Of a stretch of 64,000 bases of DNA, positions 18,491-27,153 are shown piece after piece (positions within the stretch are counted from its first letter, which is position 1; each line of letters begins with the position of its first letter). This stretch comes from an uncultured Lachnospiraceae bacterium (GTDB taxonomy: Bacteria > Bacillota > Clostridia > Lachnospirales > Lachnospiraceae). The notes beneath the pieces were generated by a model, which was not told the DNA's origin, ran no database searches, and saw only the letters and a list, made by a program, of their open reading frames with translations. Position numbers and translations under genes: made by a program. The stretch spans positions 1 to 64,000 of the forward strand of contig CAJKGK010000008.1 in the NCBI GenBank assembly GCA_905199445.1, given 5' to 3'.

Positions 18491-19195
18491 ATGAGAACAA
18501 TTGGAATTATCGGTGCAATGGAAATAGAAGTCACCGAATTAAAAAACAGAATGCAGATTCAAAATATTACTTCGATTGCGTCAATGGATTTTTGCCAGGG
18601 AAGTTATTATGGGAAGAATGTCGTAATTGTACGCAGCGGTATTGGAAAAGTTAATGCCGCCATATGTGCTCAAATACTTATTGACCGTTTTCAAGCGGAC
18701 ATCATCATCAATACAGGGATCGCCGGCAGTCTTCAGGCCGACATCGACATCGGCGATATTGTGATCTCCTGCGATACCCTTGAACATGATATGGATGCAA
18801 CTAATTTCGGATATCCTCTGGGAACAATTCCCCAGATGGAAAACTCGATTTTTAAAGCAGATGACCAATTAATTGCGCTGGCCAAAACATCCTGTACAAC
18901 GGTAAATCCCGATATTCATACCCATATTGGCCGTATTGTCAGCGGAGATCAATTTATATCCGATCATAAGAAGAAAGACTTTTTAAAAGAAAACTTTAAA
19001 GCCATGTGTACAGAGATGGAAGGCGCTGCAATCGCTCATACAGCCAGCCTTAATCACATACCATTTGTAATTATCCGGGCAATTTCTGACAAAGCAGATG
19101 GCAGTGCACATATGGACTATCCTGAATTTGAAGCCAAAGCTGCCTTACACAGCTTTAATCTGATCGATTCTATGCTCCAAAATTTGCATATTTAA
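18491..19195 (+). CDS. mtnN: 5'-methylthioadenosine / S-adenosylhomocysteine nucleosidase
   Basis: Cleaves adenine from MTA and SAH in methionine salvage and SAM by-product removal; its product also feeds AI-2 synthesis when LuxS is present. The protein has 234 residues. It shows IGAMEIEV (catalytic Glu) at the N-terminus, NTGIAGSL near 77, the purine-binding EMEGAAIAH near 176, and AISDKADG with the catalytic Asp near 200. ATG at 18491 follows AAGGAG. Monocistronic by layout. Confidence 0.93.
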   Translation: MRTIGIIGAMEIEVTELKNRMQIQNITSIASMDFCQGSYYGKNVVIVRSGIGKVNAAICAQILIDRFQADIIINTGIAGSLQADIDIGDIVISCDTLEHDMDATNFGYPLGTIPQMENSIFKADDQLIALAKTSCTTVNPDIHTHIGRIVSGDQFISDHKKKDFLKENFKAMCTEMEGAAIAHTASLNHIPFVIIRAISDKADGSAHMDYPEFEAKAALHSFNLIDSMLQNLHI

Positions 19196-19200
19196 ATTTT

Positions 19201-19236
19201 ATTTTACCGGCTGTCCTAAAGGGCAGCCGGTAAAAT
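19201..19236. repeat. Inverted repeat between converging mtnN and HIT genes, possible terminator
   Basis: Sixteen-base arms with one G-U pair (ATTTTACCGG... at 19201-19216 and 19221-19236) around a TAAA loop. It sits where a shared terminator is expected. The 3' flank on each strand is A-rich instead of U-rich, so intrinsic termination is not certain. Confidence 0.45.
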
Positions 19237-19251
19237 AATATCCGACAATCT

Positions 19252-19659
19252 TCACAGCTGTGCTTTAATTGCCTCGGCCTGTTCTTTCAGTTCTTCCGGA
19301 GTCGATGTTCCCGGTCCCCATACAACACCTTTTCCCTCATATCTGGGAATTAAGTGCATATGAAAATGAAACACCGATTGCCCTGCAATTTCCTCATTAT
19401 TCTGTACTACATTCATCCCATCACAATTTAAGCCCTTTTTTATAGCTCTGGACAGTTTTGCAGTAAAACAAAAAACTTTAGCCGCAGTCGCGTCATCCAT
19501 ATCGAATATATTCCGACAGTGTTTTTTAGGTATGATCAGCACATGTCCCCGATCAATCGGAGAAAGATCCATAATCGCCCGAAATTCTTCATCTTCGTAA
19601 ACCGTTGTCGAAGGAATGTCACCTCGAGCTATCTTACAAAAAATACAATTATCATCCAT
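19252..19659 (-). CDS. HIT family nucleotide hydrolase/transferase
   Basis: A protein of 135 residues with the histidine triad in FHFHMHLIP near 100-108 and the N-terminal CIFCKIARGDIPS of the Hint branch. These proteins cleave phosphoramidate bonds of AMP-lysine-type substrates; the cellular substrate is unknown. I chose ATG 19657-19659, seven bases after GGAGG; the frame stays open 60 bases upstream but has no ribosome site there. Confidence 0.92.
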   Translation of the reverse strand: MDDNCIFCKIARGDIPSTTVYEDEEFRAIMDLSPIDRGHVLIIPKKHCRNIFDMDDATAAKVFCFTAKLSRAIKKGLNCDGMNVVQNNEEIAGQSVFHFHMHLIPRYEGKGVVWGPGTSTPEELKEQAEAIKAQL

Positions 19660-19826
19660 AATTGAACCTCCGTAATGTCTTTTTCCTATTATTTTAGCTG
19701 ACTGATTTATATATTTCAAGTTTTTTGTCTAATAGAGTCAGGGAATTATATTTGAACACTCTGCCGCCCCCATGGTACATTAATTTCGTACCAAATTCAC
19801 TCTCATTAAGTAAAGGACGGATCAAA

Positions 19827-20510
19827 ATGCAGCAATCCAAAAACTACATATGCGAACAAACACCGGATATTATTAATATTGTTCAATTTACCCATGAAGT
19901 TCGCAACCCACTGACATTAATTGACAGCACGCTTCAGCTTTTAAACTACAAATACCCTGATCTCCAAAAAGATGATCTATGGAATCAGCTTTTTGGGGAC
20001 GTGGATTATCTAAAACAGCTTACAGCATCACTGGCTAATTACAACAATTTTGAGCAAGTCAGCCTCTCAAACACAAATATAACCCGGCTTCTGGAAAACA
20101 TCGTAAAAACATGGCTTCCCATCGCTCAGTCCCAAAATAAACATCTGATTCTTACCACATCTGAAGATATTCCTCTGATTTCATGCGACGAAATCAAAAT
20201 ACGTCAGGCTCTGATCAATCTTATAAAAAATGCATTTGAAGCCACGGAAGAAAAAGGTACTATAGAAATCAATACACGCTTTAGCAATAAAAGAATTATT
20301 ATTTCTATTAAAGATAACGGCTGTGGCATTGCAGAAAAAAATATGGATTCCTTATTCCAGCCTTTGATTACCCATAAAGCCAACGGAACCGGCGTCGGCC
20401 TTTCTATTACCCGAAAAATTATAAATGCACACCAGGGCTCCATTCGGGTTTATTCCAGAGAAAATATTGGAACAAAAGTCATTGTGTCTCTTCCGCTTTC
20501 TCAAAAATAA
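19827..20510 (+). CDS. Soluble sensor-type histidine kinase, orphan
   Basis: A protein of 227 residues with no membrane segment or recognisable sensor domain. The phosphoacceptor H-box is FTHEVRNPLT near residue 24. It is followed by the N-box (LINLIKNAFEAT), G1 (DNGCGIA) and G2 (GTGVGLS) of the ATP-binding domain. No response regulator is adjacent. Its 3' end overlaps the convergent FHA gene by 32 bp. The start is ATG 19827 after GGACGG; the frame is open about 100 bases upstream. A small, sensor-less kinase fits a partner-controlled phosphorelay (sporulation-type), but that is inference. Confidence 0.82.
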   Translation: MQQSKNYICEQTPDIINIVQFTHEVRNPLTLIDSTLQLLNYKYPDLQKDDLWNQLFGDVDYLKQLTASLANYNNFEQVSLSNTNITRLLENIVKTWLPIAQSQNKHLILTTSEDIPLISCDEIKIRQALINLIKNAFEATEEKGTIEINTRFSNKRIIISIKDNGCGIAEKNMDSLFQPLITHKANGTGVGLSITRKIINAHQGSIRVYSRENIGTKVIVSLPLSQK

Positions 20511-21840
20511 ATTCAGTATCTGAAAATATAATGCTGTCCCCTTCTTTTAACATCATCGGCTGATGTGGTTTAATCATTTCTCCATTAATATAAGTTCCGT
20601 TGGAGGAATTTAAATCAGTCAGCCGATACTCCCTTCCGTAAAGATCTATCCGTGCATGTCGTCTGCTGACTGTTGAAACAGGAATGCAGCAGCAGGGATC
20701 TCGTACATCTTTTCCAATAATCGCAGGAAATTTATGAATATGAAGATCTTCACAGTTTTCCCTTACCAGGCTTTTTAATAAAATATCAGGGTTCTGTTTT
20801 TGGAGCAGAGTTGTTTGTGCACTGTTTTCCTCTGAACGAAATAAATCCCCCTTCATATTCTCATAATCTATATAATCATCCGATTTCCAGAATTCATCTT
20901 TTTCCTTATCCCTGCGCTTATAAATCCGCAAAGCATTGACTATAACGATTAAAAGACAAGCAATCAGTACAATACATAGCACTGGGATCATATAAGCAGC
21001 GCCCCAAAAATAAATGATTAATAATCCTGATATAACAGCAATACCCAAAATAATACCAGATACTTTAGCCACCCAGTCCCATCCCACAAAGCCTGATGCA
21101 GCCGAATTTCCCGCCTGCGCCTCATTATAGCGGTCAAAATCATCCATCGTTACACCACTTTGAGTCTGCGCCTCGCACGTCGGTACAGCATCTTCTTTAT
21201 ACAATTTATTGTCATAGAAACTTTGAGCACCATACCGATCTTCTGAAGGATCATCGCCGACCTTAGCCGCCAGTTCATCTTCCCCTGCTTTCTTATGCGC
21301 CTCCTTTACAAAATACTGAAGATCTTTGATCGTTATGCCCTCTTTGCACACCCAGTTATAAAAACCATACGCAAACACAACGGACTGCTGGCTTCCATAA
21401 TCCATACTTTTCATAAAAAACTCGCCCAGGTTTTTTAGCTGATCACAGATCTTCAAGTGCCGTCCCGGTAAATATATAAATAAAATTTTTTTCTTATCAG
21501 GACTCAGGAAAATAAAATCAGCCTCTAAAACAATATTATTTTCATCCATCAAATAATCATACATAGATTCAAGCGCCTTAACGATTGCGTCCAAAATCCC
21601 CATCATCAGAACATCCGTCAGCTGATTTCCTGACATACGTTCCAAAGACATCATTCCAGTAACATCATAATAATACTGTATTCTTTCATCGGTTGTTCTC
21701 AGCTGAAAGGGAGCCAGCATATGAATTTCATTATTTTCCAGTATATGTATCTCAAAAAAATCTTCTTTCATACCACCCTCAGGTGCATCTACAATAAGGT
21801 ATGAATGATAAACTTTTTCGACAAGCTGCGCATTAAGCAT
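20479..21840 (-). CDS. FHA-domain membrane protein (DUF6382-type N-terminus), last gene of the Tad operon
   Basis: A protein of 453 residues. The N-terminal 190 residues are a soluble domain that I associate with DUF6382. Two adjacent transmembrane helices lie near 255-305. The C-terminus (about 370-445) is an FHA phosphothreonine-binding domain with VSRRHARI and LNSSNGTYING. It is the distal gene of the pilus operon and may link pilus assembly to Ser/Thr phosphorylation; no kinase of that type is in the window. ATG 21840 follows GAGGTG, and a TTG nine bases upstream is too near that site. The gene overlaps the convergent kinase gene by 32 bp. Confidence 0.8.
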   Translation of the reverse strand: MLNAQLVEKVYHSYLIVDAPEGGMKEDFFEIHILENNEIHMLAPFQLRTTDERIQYYYDVTGMMSLERMSGNQLTDVLMMGILDAIVKALESMYDYLMDENNIVLEADFIFLSPDKKKILFIYLPGRHLKICDQLKNLGEFFMKSMDYGSQQSVVFAYGFYNWVCKEGITIKDLQYFVKEAHKKAGEDELAAKVGDDPSEDRYGAQSFYDNKLYKEDAVPTCEAQTQSGVTMDDFDRYNEAQAGNSAASGFVGWDWVAKVSGIILGIAVISGLLIIYFWGAAYMIPVLCIVLIACLLIVIVNALRIYKRRDKEKDEFWKSDDYIDYENMKGDLFRSEENSAQTTLLQKQNPDILLKSLVRENCEDLHIHKFPAIIGKDVRDPCCCIPVSTVSRRHARIDLYGREYRLTDLNSSNGTYINGEMIKPHQPMMLKEGDSIIFSDTEFIFEKAEETQ

Positions 21841-21841
21841 A

Positions 21842-22315
21842 CTACTCAATCACCTCTTTTAGCAGATCCATATGATAAATCAGATGTCGTTCAAATGTCC
21901 TTTGAGCCTGAGCCCTGTAACTGACATCCAGCAAACTTCCAAGATCATTAAAAATATGGTCTGACAGAGGATTGGCAGCAACATCCCACTGAACATTATA
22001 ACTTTGCGTAAGTGTATTATGGCGAATCTGTCCTCCAAAATTACTCACAGACAGCATCAGCATTTGTCCACACAACTCTTTATAATACTTCTGATGAATA
22101 TAAGATAAAATACTATCCTCATCCTTGGGTACCAATGATGCTGCATTTTCCACCGCAGCCCAACTGCACTCCTGAGCAGCCCTGGCCGTATAAATTTTTA
22201 TAACGCATAAATCATGGATATAAAAAATACCATATAAAATCACACAAAATATAACAATCAAAAATGGCATAACCATTGAAGCCTCCACGGTATAGCTGCC
22301 TTTGTACTTTTTCAT
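21842..22315 (-). CDS. TadE-like pseudopilin
   Basis: A protein of 157 residues with a short basic leader, MKKYKGSYTVEAS, and a hydrophobic helix from about 11 to 35. The Gly followed by Glu at +5 (G|SYTVE) is the class III/IV prepilin processing site. The rest is an exported C-terminal domain. TadE/F minor pseudopilins assist Flp pilus assembly. ATG 22313-22315 overlaps the upstream peptidase stop as ATGA, and GGAGG lies nine bases upstream. The frame extends 5' without a ribosome site, but that part is inside the peptidase gene. Confidence 0.82.
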   Translation of the reverse strand: MKKYKGSYTVEASMVMPFLIVIFCVILYGIFYIHDLCVIKIYTARAAQECSWAAVENAASLVPKDEDSILSYIHQKYYKELCGQMLMLSVSNFGGQIRHNTLTQSYNVQWDVAANPLSDHIFNDLGSLLDVSYRAQAQRTFERHLIYHMDLLKEVIE

Positions 22316-22767
22316 AAGATCCATCCTCCGATATAGGCCATTGTGTAAAATGGCACAAACGGAATACAGGAATGGCACCTCAGTTTTCCTGTCAGCAAAC
22401 CAACACATGAAAATATAAAAATCAGCATTAAGCTCCATATAAAAATACGAAAACTTAAAATCCCGCCTGTCATTAGACCAGCTCCGAAAACAACCATGCC
22501 GTCCCCTATGCCAATTCGCCCTCCTGTAACTTTCCCCAAAAGCAGCAGGACAGCTCCAGGAGCCGCTCCCATACACCAATGAATCATTTCAATATGATCC
22601 TGTCTGCCGGATATAATGAGATAAAATTCCTGTAAAACACATAATCCAATGCCCATCATTACCATAAAACCAGCATGAATTTTTCTGTTTCTCAGATCTT
22701 CTGCAGACAACACCATAAGTACCAAAAGTCCGGCTCCAAATATAAACCATTTCACAAAATACACCAT
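22312..22767 (-). CDS. A24-family prepilin peptidase, second copy in the Tad locus
   Basis: A membrane protein of 151 residues with about six hydrophobic segments. Both catalytic Asp motifs of the aspartic prepilin peptidases are there: SAEDLRNRKI near residue 22 and GIGDG near 86-90. No methyltransferase domain is present, as in TadV/CpaA. It lies between two pseudopilin genes and is translationally coupled to the second. The start is uncertain: GAAGG directly abuts the ATG at 22767, and GTG codons follow soon after. Confidence 0.82.
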   Translation of the reverse strand: MVYFVKWFIFGAGLLVLMVLSAEDLRNRKIHAGFMVMMGIGLCVLQEFYLIISGRQDHIEMIHWCMGAAPGAVLLLLGKVTGGRIGIGDGMVVFGAGLMTGGILSFRIFIWSLMLIFIFSCVGLLTGKLRCHSCIPFVPFYTMAYIGGWIL

Positions 22768-22813
22768 CCTTCGTTATTCTGCTTCATTCCTTTATATTCA
22801 ATCATCCTTTCAT

Positions 22814-23734
22814 CTATCTTTTGCATCTGCTGCAGGGCGGCAGCGCACAATCCTCACTTAAAACCATTTCATAGACCGTTCTTTTAAGGCCGCTGCAGTT
22901 TGTACTGCTGTGGTAGCGATTACCTGTATGCGTAATATAGACCGAATTATATGTGCCACTGGCCGCACCACACAGCTCACACGGATAATATTTTGCTCCC
23001 TGCTCATTTCTTATCTGTGAAATTTCATATGCAGCTGCTACATTCAGTTCAATGTCTATATATGCACAATCCCTGCTGCGATGATATACTACACCATTTT
23101 CAGCTACATAAACAATTTCCTTTTCTGACGAATCAGGATCGCTATGTTCTGAATGATCCTCTCCCCCAATCCATGCTCTTGTCACAATTCCCTGACGAAC
23201 ACAAACCGGTGACAGGCCAAACCAATTAAACATTGGATCCACATGATAACTGACCAGTAAATTCATTTTCCCTTCAGCTTTATTGTACTGTGTGCCTCTA
23301 TAGTCGATTCCCAGGTTTCCTCCGGAAACATTATTTAAAATATTCCGTTTCTGATTGAACTGCAAAAGCAGTTCTGGAAAAATCATATCCTCACTAAAAT
23401 CATCGCTGTAGCCATAGACAGCCAACGCATTGGCAGCCGAAGCCAGAGACCGGAAAATCTCCTGCTGAATATTCATAGTGAACGAAAAACTAACCAATGC
23501 CATAACGCCCATTAAAAATAATGGGAATGCCACTGCAGCTTCCACAGTCATTACGCCCTCATATAAAAATGGAGTGCAGCAGAATGCCCTTTTCCTGCAA
23601 ATAATAAGCTTCTTAATGAATGAGTTAACACAATAAATAAATTTTAATTTGGCTTGGGCTTGCCGAGGCGGTGGGGTTTGGAGAGACCACTTAATTATTC
23701 CGCCTCCTTTGTATGGTTTATTGAAAAAGGGCAC
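22814..23734 (-). CDS. TadE-like pseudopilin with C-terminal Cys/His repeats
   Basis: A protein of 306 residues with a pseudopilin signal near residue 60 (G|VMTVEAAVAFPLF, Glu at +5) followed by one hydrophobic helix. After a middle domain the last about 100 residues hold two copies of a pattern His-x3-Cys ... Cys-x2-Cys: VYHRSRDCAY with PCELC, and RYHSSTNCSG with PCSRC. This looks like a metal-binding (zinc-type) repeat; I know no function for it in a pseudopilin. The start is probably GTG 23732-23734 after GGAG, giving an unusually long, basic leader; a later start is possible. Confidence 0.72.
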   Translation of the reverse strand: MPFFNKPYKGGGIIKWSLQTPPPRQAQAKLKFIYCVNSFIKKLIICRKRAFCCTPFLYEGVMTVEAAVAFPLFLMGVMALVSFSFTMNIQQEIFRSLASAANALAVYGYSDDFSEDMIFPELLLQFNQKRNILNNVSGGNLGIDYRGTQYNKAEGKMNLLVSYHVDPMFNWFGLSPVCVRQGIVTRAWIGGEDHSEHSDPDSSEKEIVYVAENGVVYHRSRDCAYIDIELNVAAAYEISQIRNEQGAKYYPCELCGAASGTYNSVYITHTGNRYHSSTNCSGLKRTVYEMVLSEDCALPPCSRCKR

Positions 23735-23775
23735 TCAGCACCACTCCATTTCTATATAAGATACAACTCATCAAC

Positions 23776-25383
23776 CTAATAGGAAACAGGACGCAACACA
23801 TGATGAACATACTCAGAATTAAACGGCCCGGCCATAAAAAATGGATTAAATTCAAAATCTGCACATACTGTAATTCCAAAAGCACAATTGCTCATAGAAA
23901 AGGTGTCCTCACCTTCATCAAGCCTGACATTGGCCTCCATCAAATTCAGCATTCTGGAAATCTTTCGTTCTTGCGGAGTCATTAGCATAAATAAAGTAAG
24001 ATAATTTTCATAAGAAAGGCCCTTATCATGCCCTTCCGCTCCGGAGCATTGATCTAATTCTTCCACCGTAATTTCAGCCAGACGTTCCAGCGATAAATTC
24101 CACTCCCCATCACTTTTTAAAACTGGAACCATTCCTCCCCGAATCAGTGTTTTGCAGTCCACAATAGCCTCAGCATAACTCCAGGCACAAATGATAAGCA
24201 ACGTAATGATTTCCGTAAGAAACGGCATCAGTACCATGGATGAAAGAGCGGCCGCCACCCCTCTGGCAGCTGAAACTTTAGATGAGGAATTATAAATATG
24301 GGTTATGTTAAGAATCATTCGAAAAAAGATCAGACGGTTAATCACAGATTTTAAATTTAAAGCATCACTGCTCTGACCCGAGATCATATACTCAATTTCA
24401 TACTGAAGTGCTGTTTTGGCGGATAACTTTCCTTTATCTGCTGCCGAAGAAGATGCCTTTACCATACCATCTGACGCATTTTTGAAGAATTCTCCAATAT
24501 AACAATCAATCACAAGATCCTCCGTTTTCTGTCCCGCAAGATCCTTCAACGTCAAATGAACATCATCCAACTGATCTGTAATATCACTATATTTATCAAA
24601 GCCTCGGATTTGATCCACCACAGGCTCCGGTGCTGCAAGATTCGACAACTGCTTCGGGTCTATCTGAGCATCTGAAACATTTCCTTCCATTACAAGATTA
24701 AGAATTGGTGACTTGAGCATTTGAGCAATACTTTTTCTGGGATCCTTTACGGTTGCACCTTCATTACTGCCTTCCTGGGATATTTGAGTTTCATCTGTAT
24801 CCTTTCCATCGAACTGAGATTCATTTTGCTGCTGCTCATATTCTTGCACCTGTTGTTGTGCACTTTTCCCGGAATTTGTCAATTGTTGGGACAACTGCTC
24901 TTTTTGTGTCTGTGTATCCGGAACATGACTGCCCTTTATCATCGAAACAAACTGCCCCAGATATTCTTCCCCTTTATAATATTTCATATAATCTATTATC
25001 TGAGCTTTCAAAAAGCCAAAATCTTCATCAGCAACTGAGATCTGATCTGTGACGGTTACGGAGGCAAGTTCGGAACTGAACCATTTGGTATAATTTGAAG
25101 AATAGCCTTTCAAATGGCCGCAATTTTCAGATATATAAGACTTGAGAAATGGCAGATCCTCTCCGCCCCGCTCAACCATCAACAGACCATATCTGCTTTT
25201 TATGCTTCGATTATATTGAGACATATAGGCCTGAGCAGAAATCTGACAGGCAGTCTCTGCCTGCATACGTATGGCTGATACACGTATAGCTTCCATAGAA
25301 GATAAAACCACAGCGATCACTGTCATCAATATAAGACTTAAAAATACAGTCATATAGCCGTTTTCCCTGTTGGGCTTTTTCAT
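23776..25383 (-). CDS. DUF5702-type Tad-associated membrane protein
   Basis: A protein of 535 residues that begins with a leader and helix (GYMTVFLSLILMTVIAVVLSS, Phe in place of the usual +5 Glu) and has a second hydrophobic stretch near 385-405. The exported middle is Gln/Ser/Asp-rich around 165-215. I place it in the DUF5702 family, found with Clostridial Tad loci and similar to TadG in plan; role unknown. Its ATG overlaps the stop of the small pilin gene (TGA within CATGA context at 25380-25383), so the two are coupled. Confidence 0.75.
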   Translation of the reverse strand: MKKPNRENGYMTVFLSLILMTVIAVVLSSMEAIRVSAIRMQAETACQISAQAYMSQYNRSIKSRYGLLMVERGGEDLPFLKSYISENCGHLKGYSSNYTKWFSSELASVTVTDQISVADEDFGFLKAQIIDYMKYYKGEEYLGQFVSMIKGSHVPDTQTQKEQLSQQLTNSGKSAQQQVQEYEQQQNESQFDGKDTDETQISQEGSNEGATVKDPRKSIAQMLKSPILNLVMEGNVSDAQIDPKQLSNLAAPEPVVDQIRGFDKYSDITDQLDDVHLTLKDLAGQKTEDLVIDCYIGEFFKNASDGMVKASSSAADKGKLSAKTALQYEIEYMISGQSSDALNLKSVINRLIFFRMILNITHIYNSSSKVSAARGVAAALSSMVLMPFLTEIITLLIICAWSYAEAIVDCKTLIRGGMVPVLKSDGEWNLSLERLAEITVEELDQCSGAEGHDKGLSYENYLTLFMLMTPQERKISRMLNLMEANVRLDEGEDTFSMSNCAFGITVCADFEFNPFFMAGPFNSEYVHHVLRPVSY

Positions 25384-25547
25384 ACAGATGAACTCTGGGA
25401 AGATATTTTCTTAAAAATCGACTGTACAATAGAAGTCAGCTGTTCCTTAAAAATTAAAACAAGGGAAATCAAGACGACCAGGATTAAAATAATTTCTACG
25501 ACTGTGACACCATCTTCTTCTCTCATAAAGCACTTTAAATAATTCAT
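25380..25547 (-). CDS. flp: Flp-type pilin (major pilus subunit candidate)
   Basis: A protein of only 55 residues that standard size cut-offs would miss. After a short charged leader (MNYLKCFMREEDG) comes G|VTVVE, the prepilin peptidase site with Glu at +5, then a hydrophobic helix of about 17 residues and a Ser-rich end with Lys. This fits the Flp1-like family of Flp/Fap pilins polymerised by TadA/TadB/TadC. A full GGAGG stands six bases before ATG 25545-25547. Its position between tadC and the pseudopilin genes, and one copy only, support it as the pilus fibre subunit. Confidence 0.85.
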   Translation of the reverse strand: MNYLKCFMREEDGVTVVEIILILVVLISLVLIFKEQLTSIVQSIFKKISSQSSSV

Positions 25548-25619
25548 ACAACGCCTCCTTACATCATAAATTTACATTAGAAAAGTTTTTAATTTTGTGC
25601 TGATCAGAAATGCTTTTTA

Positions 25620-27110
25620 TCAGGCATAATTCATCGCCATAAAAGCGGGAACAATCACAAGGAGCATCACAAGAACCAATAGCAACATCATTGGCGCCAA
25701 CAGCTTAACTCCCAATTGTTCTCCCAACTTTCTGGCATTTTCCTTTCTCAGCAGCATAGCCTCATCAGCAGCTTCTGTTAATATACGACCTGATCCTCTT
25801 GCCCCTATTTTTATATTCTGAATCAAAAGGGATGAAAACTTAAGATACTGTCCAAGACCACATCGCCTTCCAAAATCTTCATAAGCCTTTACTTCTGCTG
25901 TCCCATGCTGCATTTGGTGTAAACATACAATCATCTCTTCATAAACATAATGCTCCTTTCCATATTTTTTCTCATACTTTTCGTAATCTCCTACAATCTT
26001 TAGCCACGCTGCCCTTGTAGTCATTCCAGCCCCCAGCAGCAGAACAAATTTATGTACCAATACAGGATAATCAAATTCCAGCTGGCGATCTCTAAGCTTA
26101 AGCTGCGCTTTGACCTGATCCCGCGCTCTCACACTAAGCAGAATAATAAGCAGCAGACCACCTAATGTTATATATCTTCCATAATGCGGCAGACTTTCTT
26201 TCCATATAACCGGCTGTTCATCCAAACGCTTAGGCAGCTCTAAATATTCACCCTGTATTCCGGCCGCATCCTGCTGCCTAATCTTTTCTTCCAGTAATTG
26301 TTCCGGTGTCGGTGTATGTCTGGGTGCCGGATACACCGTTATATTTAAAGGATATTCCCATGTTATATCTTTATAAGTCATCACCGCTGTAACCTGGGTC
26401 TTAGATGGCTGTTTGAGAGAATCATTCTTTACCTCGCCTTTCATACCAATCAGTGCATAATCTCCACACCTCCACTGAACAGCCACCGGATAACCTTCAA
26501 TCTCTGAAAAAAAGTTTAAAGGACATGTAACGTTATCCAAAGACTGATTCTGTCCTATAACATTTGAAGTAATATAAGTTTCACAATAGGCCTTCATCTT
26601 TTCCAGCTGATCGTCCGTATACCTGCGCTCGCTGACTGTAATATCCATCGTCTTTTCTTCTTCTCCTAACCGGGCAATCAGTTCAACACTTCGATCCCCC
26701 TCTCCATATGTATTGCGGCGAATCACCATACCTTCCTGCAGTATATTCACCGTTCTTCCATACGTGATTGCAATAGCGGAAACCATATTTACAAGCAGCA
26801 GCCAAAACAATATTTTGCTGACTCTGTATGTAGCCGTCTGACGGCAAAGATACTCTGCATTTCCAGTAGGATACAATTTCTTAAGGTCTGTCCTTTGGCC
26901 AGCCATAGACTCACTGGGGAACCGACTGATGACAAGCTGTGCAAAGGGATAAAATATAATCGCAGCACCAATACGTTTTCCTTCCCCCTTCCTCCGTTTA
27001 AATAGATTTTTGCCATTGATCGCCTTATTTTTTTTCGTGTTTTTTAAACACCAGGGGATAACTGCAGCTAAAATTAATCCTGCAATCATTGTACAATTTA
27101 AAACAATCAT
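25620..27110 (-). CDS. tadC: TadC-like inner-membrane platform protein (T2SSF) with a large inserted domain
   Basis: A protein of 496 residues. The C-terminal 170 residues form the type II secretion system F domain with two C-terminal helices (LLAPMMLLLVLVMLLVIVPA near the end). The N-terminal part has helices near 5-25 and 98-115, then about 190 residues of hydrophilic sequence before another helix near 315. That insert, probably outside the membrane, is larger than in proteobacterial TadC (about 300 residues in total). The start is ATG 27108-27110, four bases after GGGAGG; an upstream ATG at 27137 has no ribosome site. It pairs with tadB. Confidence 0.82.
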   Translation of the reverse strand: MIVLNCTMIAGLILAAVIPWCLKNTKKNKAINGKNLFKRRKGEGKRIGAAIIFYPFAQLVISRFPSESMAGQRTDLKKLYPTGNAEYLCRQTATYRVSKILFWLLLVNMVSAIAITYGRTVNILQEGMVIRRNTYGEGDRSVELIARLGEEEKTMDITVSERRYTDDQLEKMKAYCETYITSNVIGQNQSLDNVTCPLNFFSEIEGYPVAVQWRCGDYALIGMKGEVKNDSLKQPSKTQVTAVMTYKDITWEYPLNITVYPAPRHTPTPEQLLEEKIRQQDAAGIQGEYLELPKRLDEQPVIWKESLPHYGRYITLGGLLLIILLSVRARDQVKAQLKLRDRQLEFDYPVLVHKFVLLLGAGMTTRAAWLKIVGDYEKYEKKYGKEHYVYEEMIVCLHQMQHGTAEVKAYEDFGRRCGLGQYLKFSSLLIQNIKIGARGSGRILTEAADEAMLLRKENARKLGEQLGVKLLAPMMLLLVLVMLLVIVPAFMAMNYA

Positions 27111-27153
27111 GTTTCCTCCCATTTCCGTGGTATCCATTCTGTAAACAGTTTAA

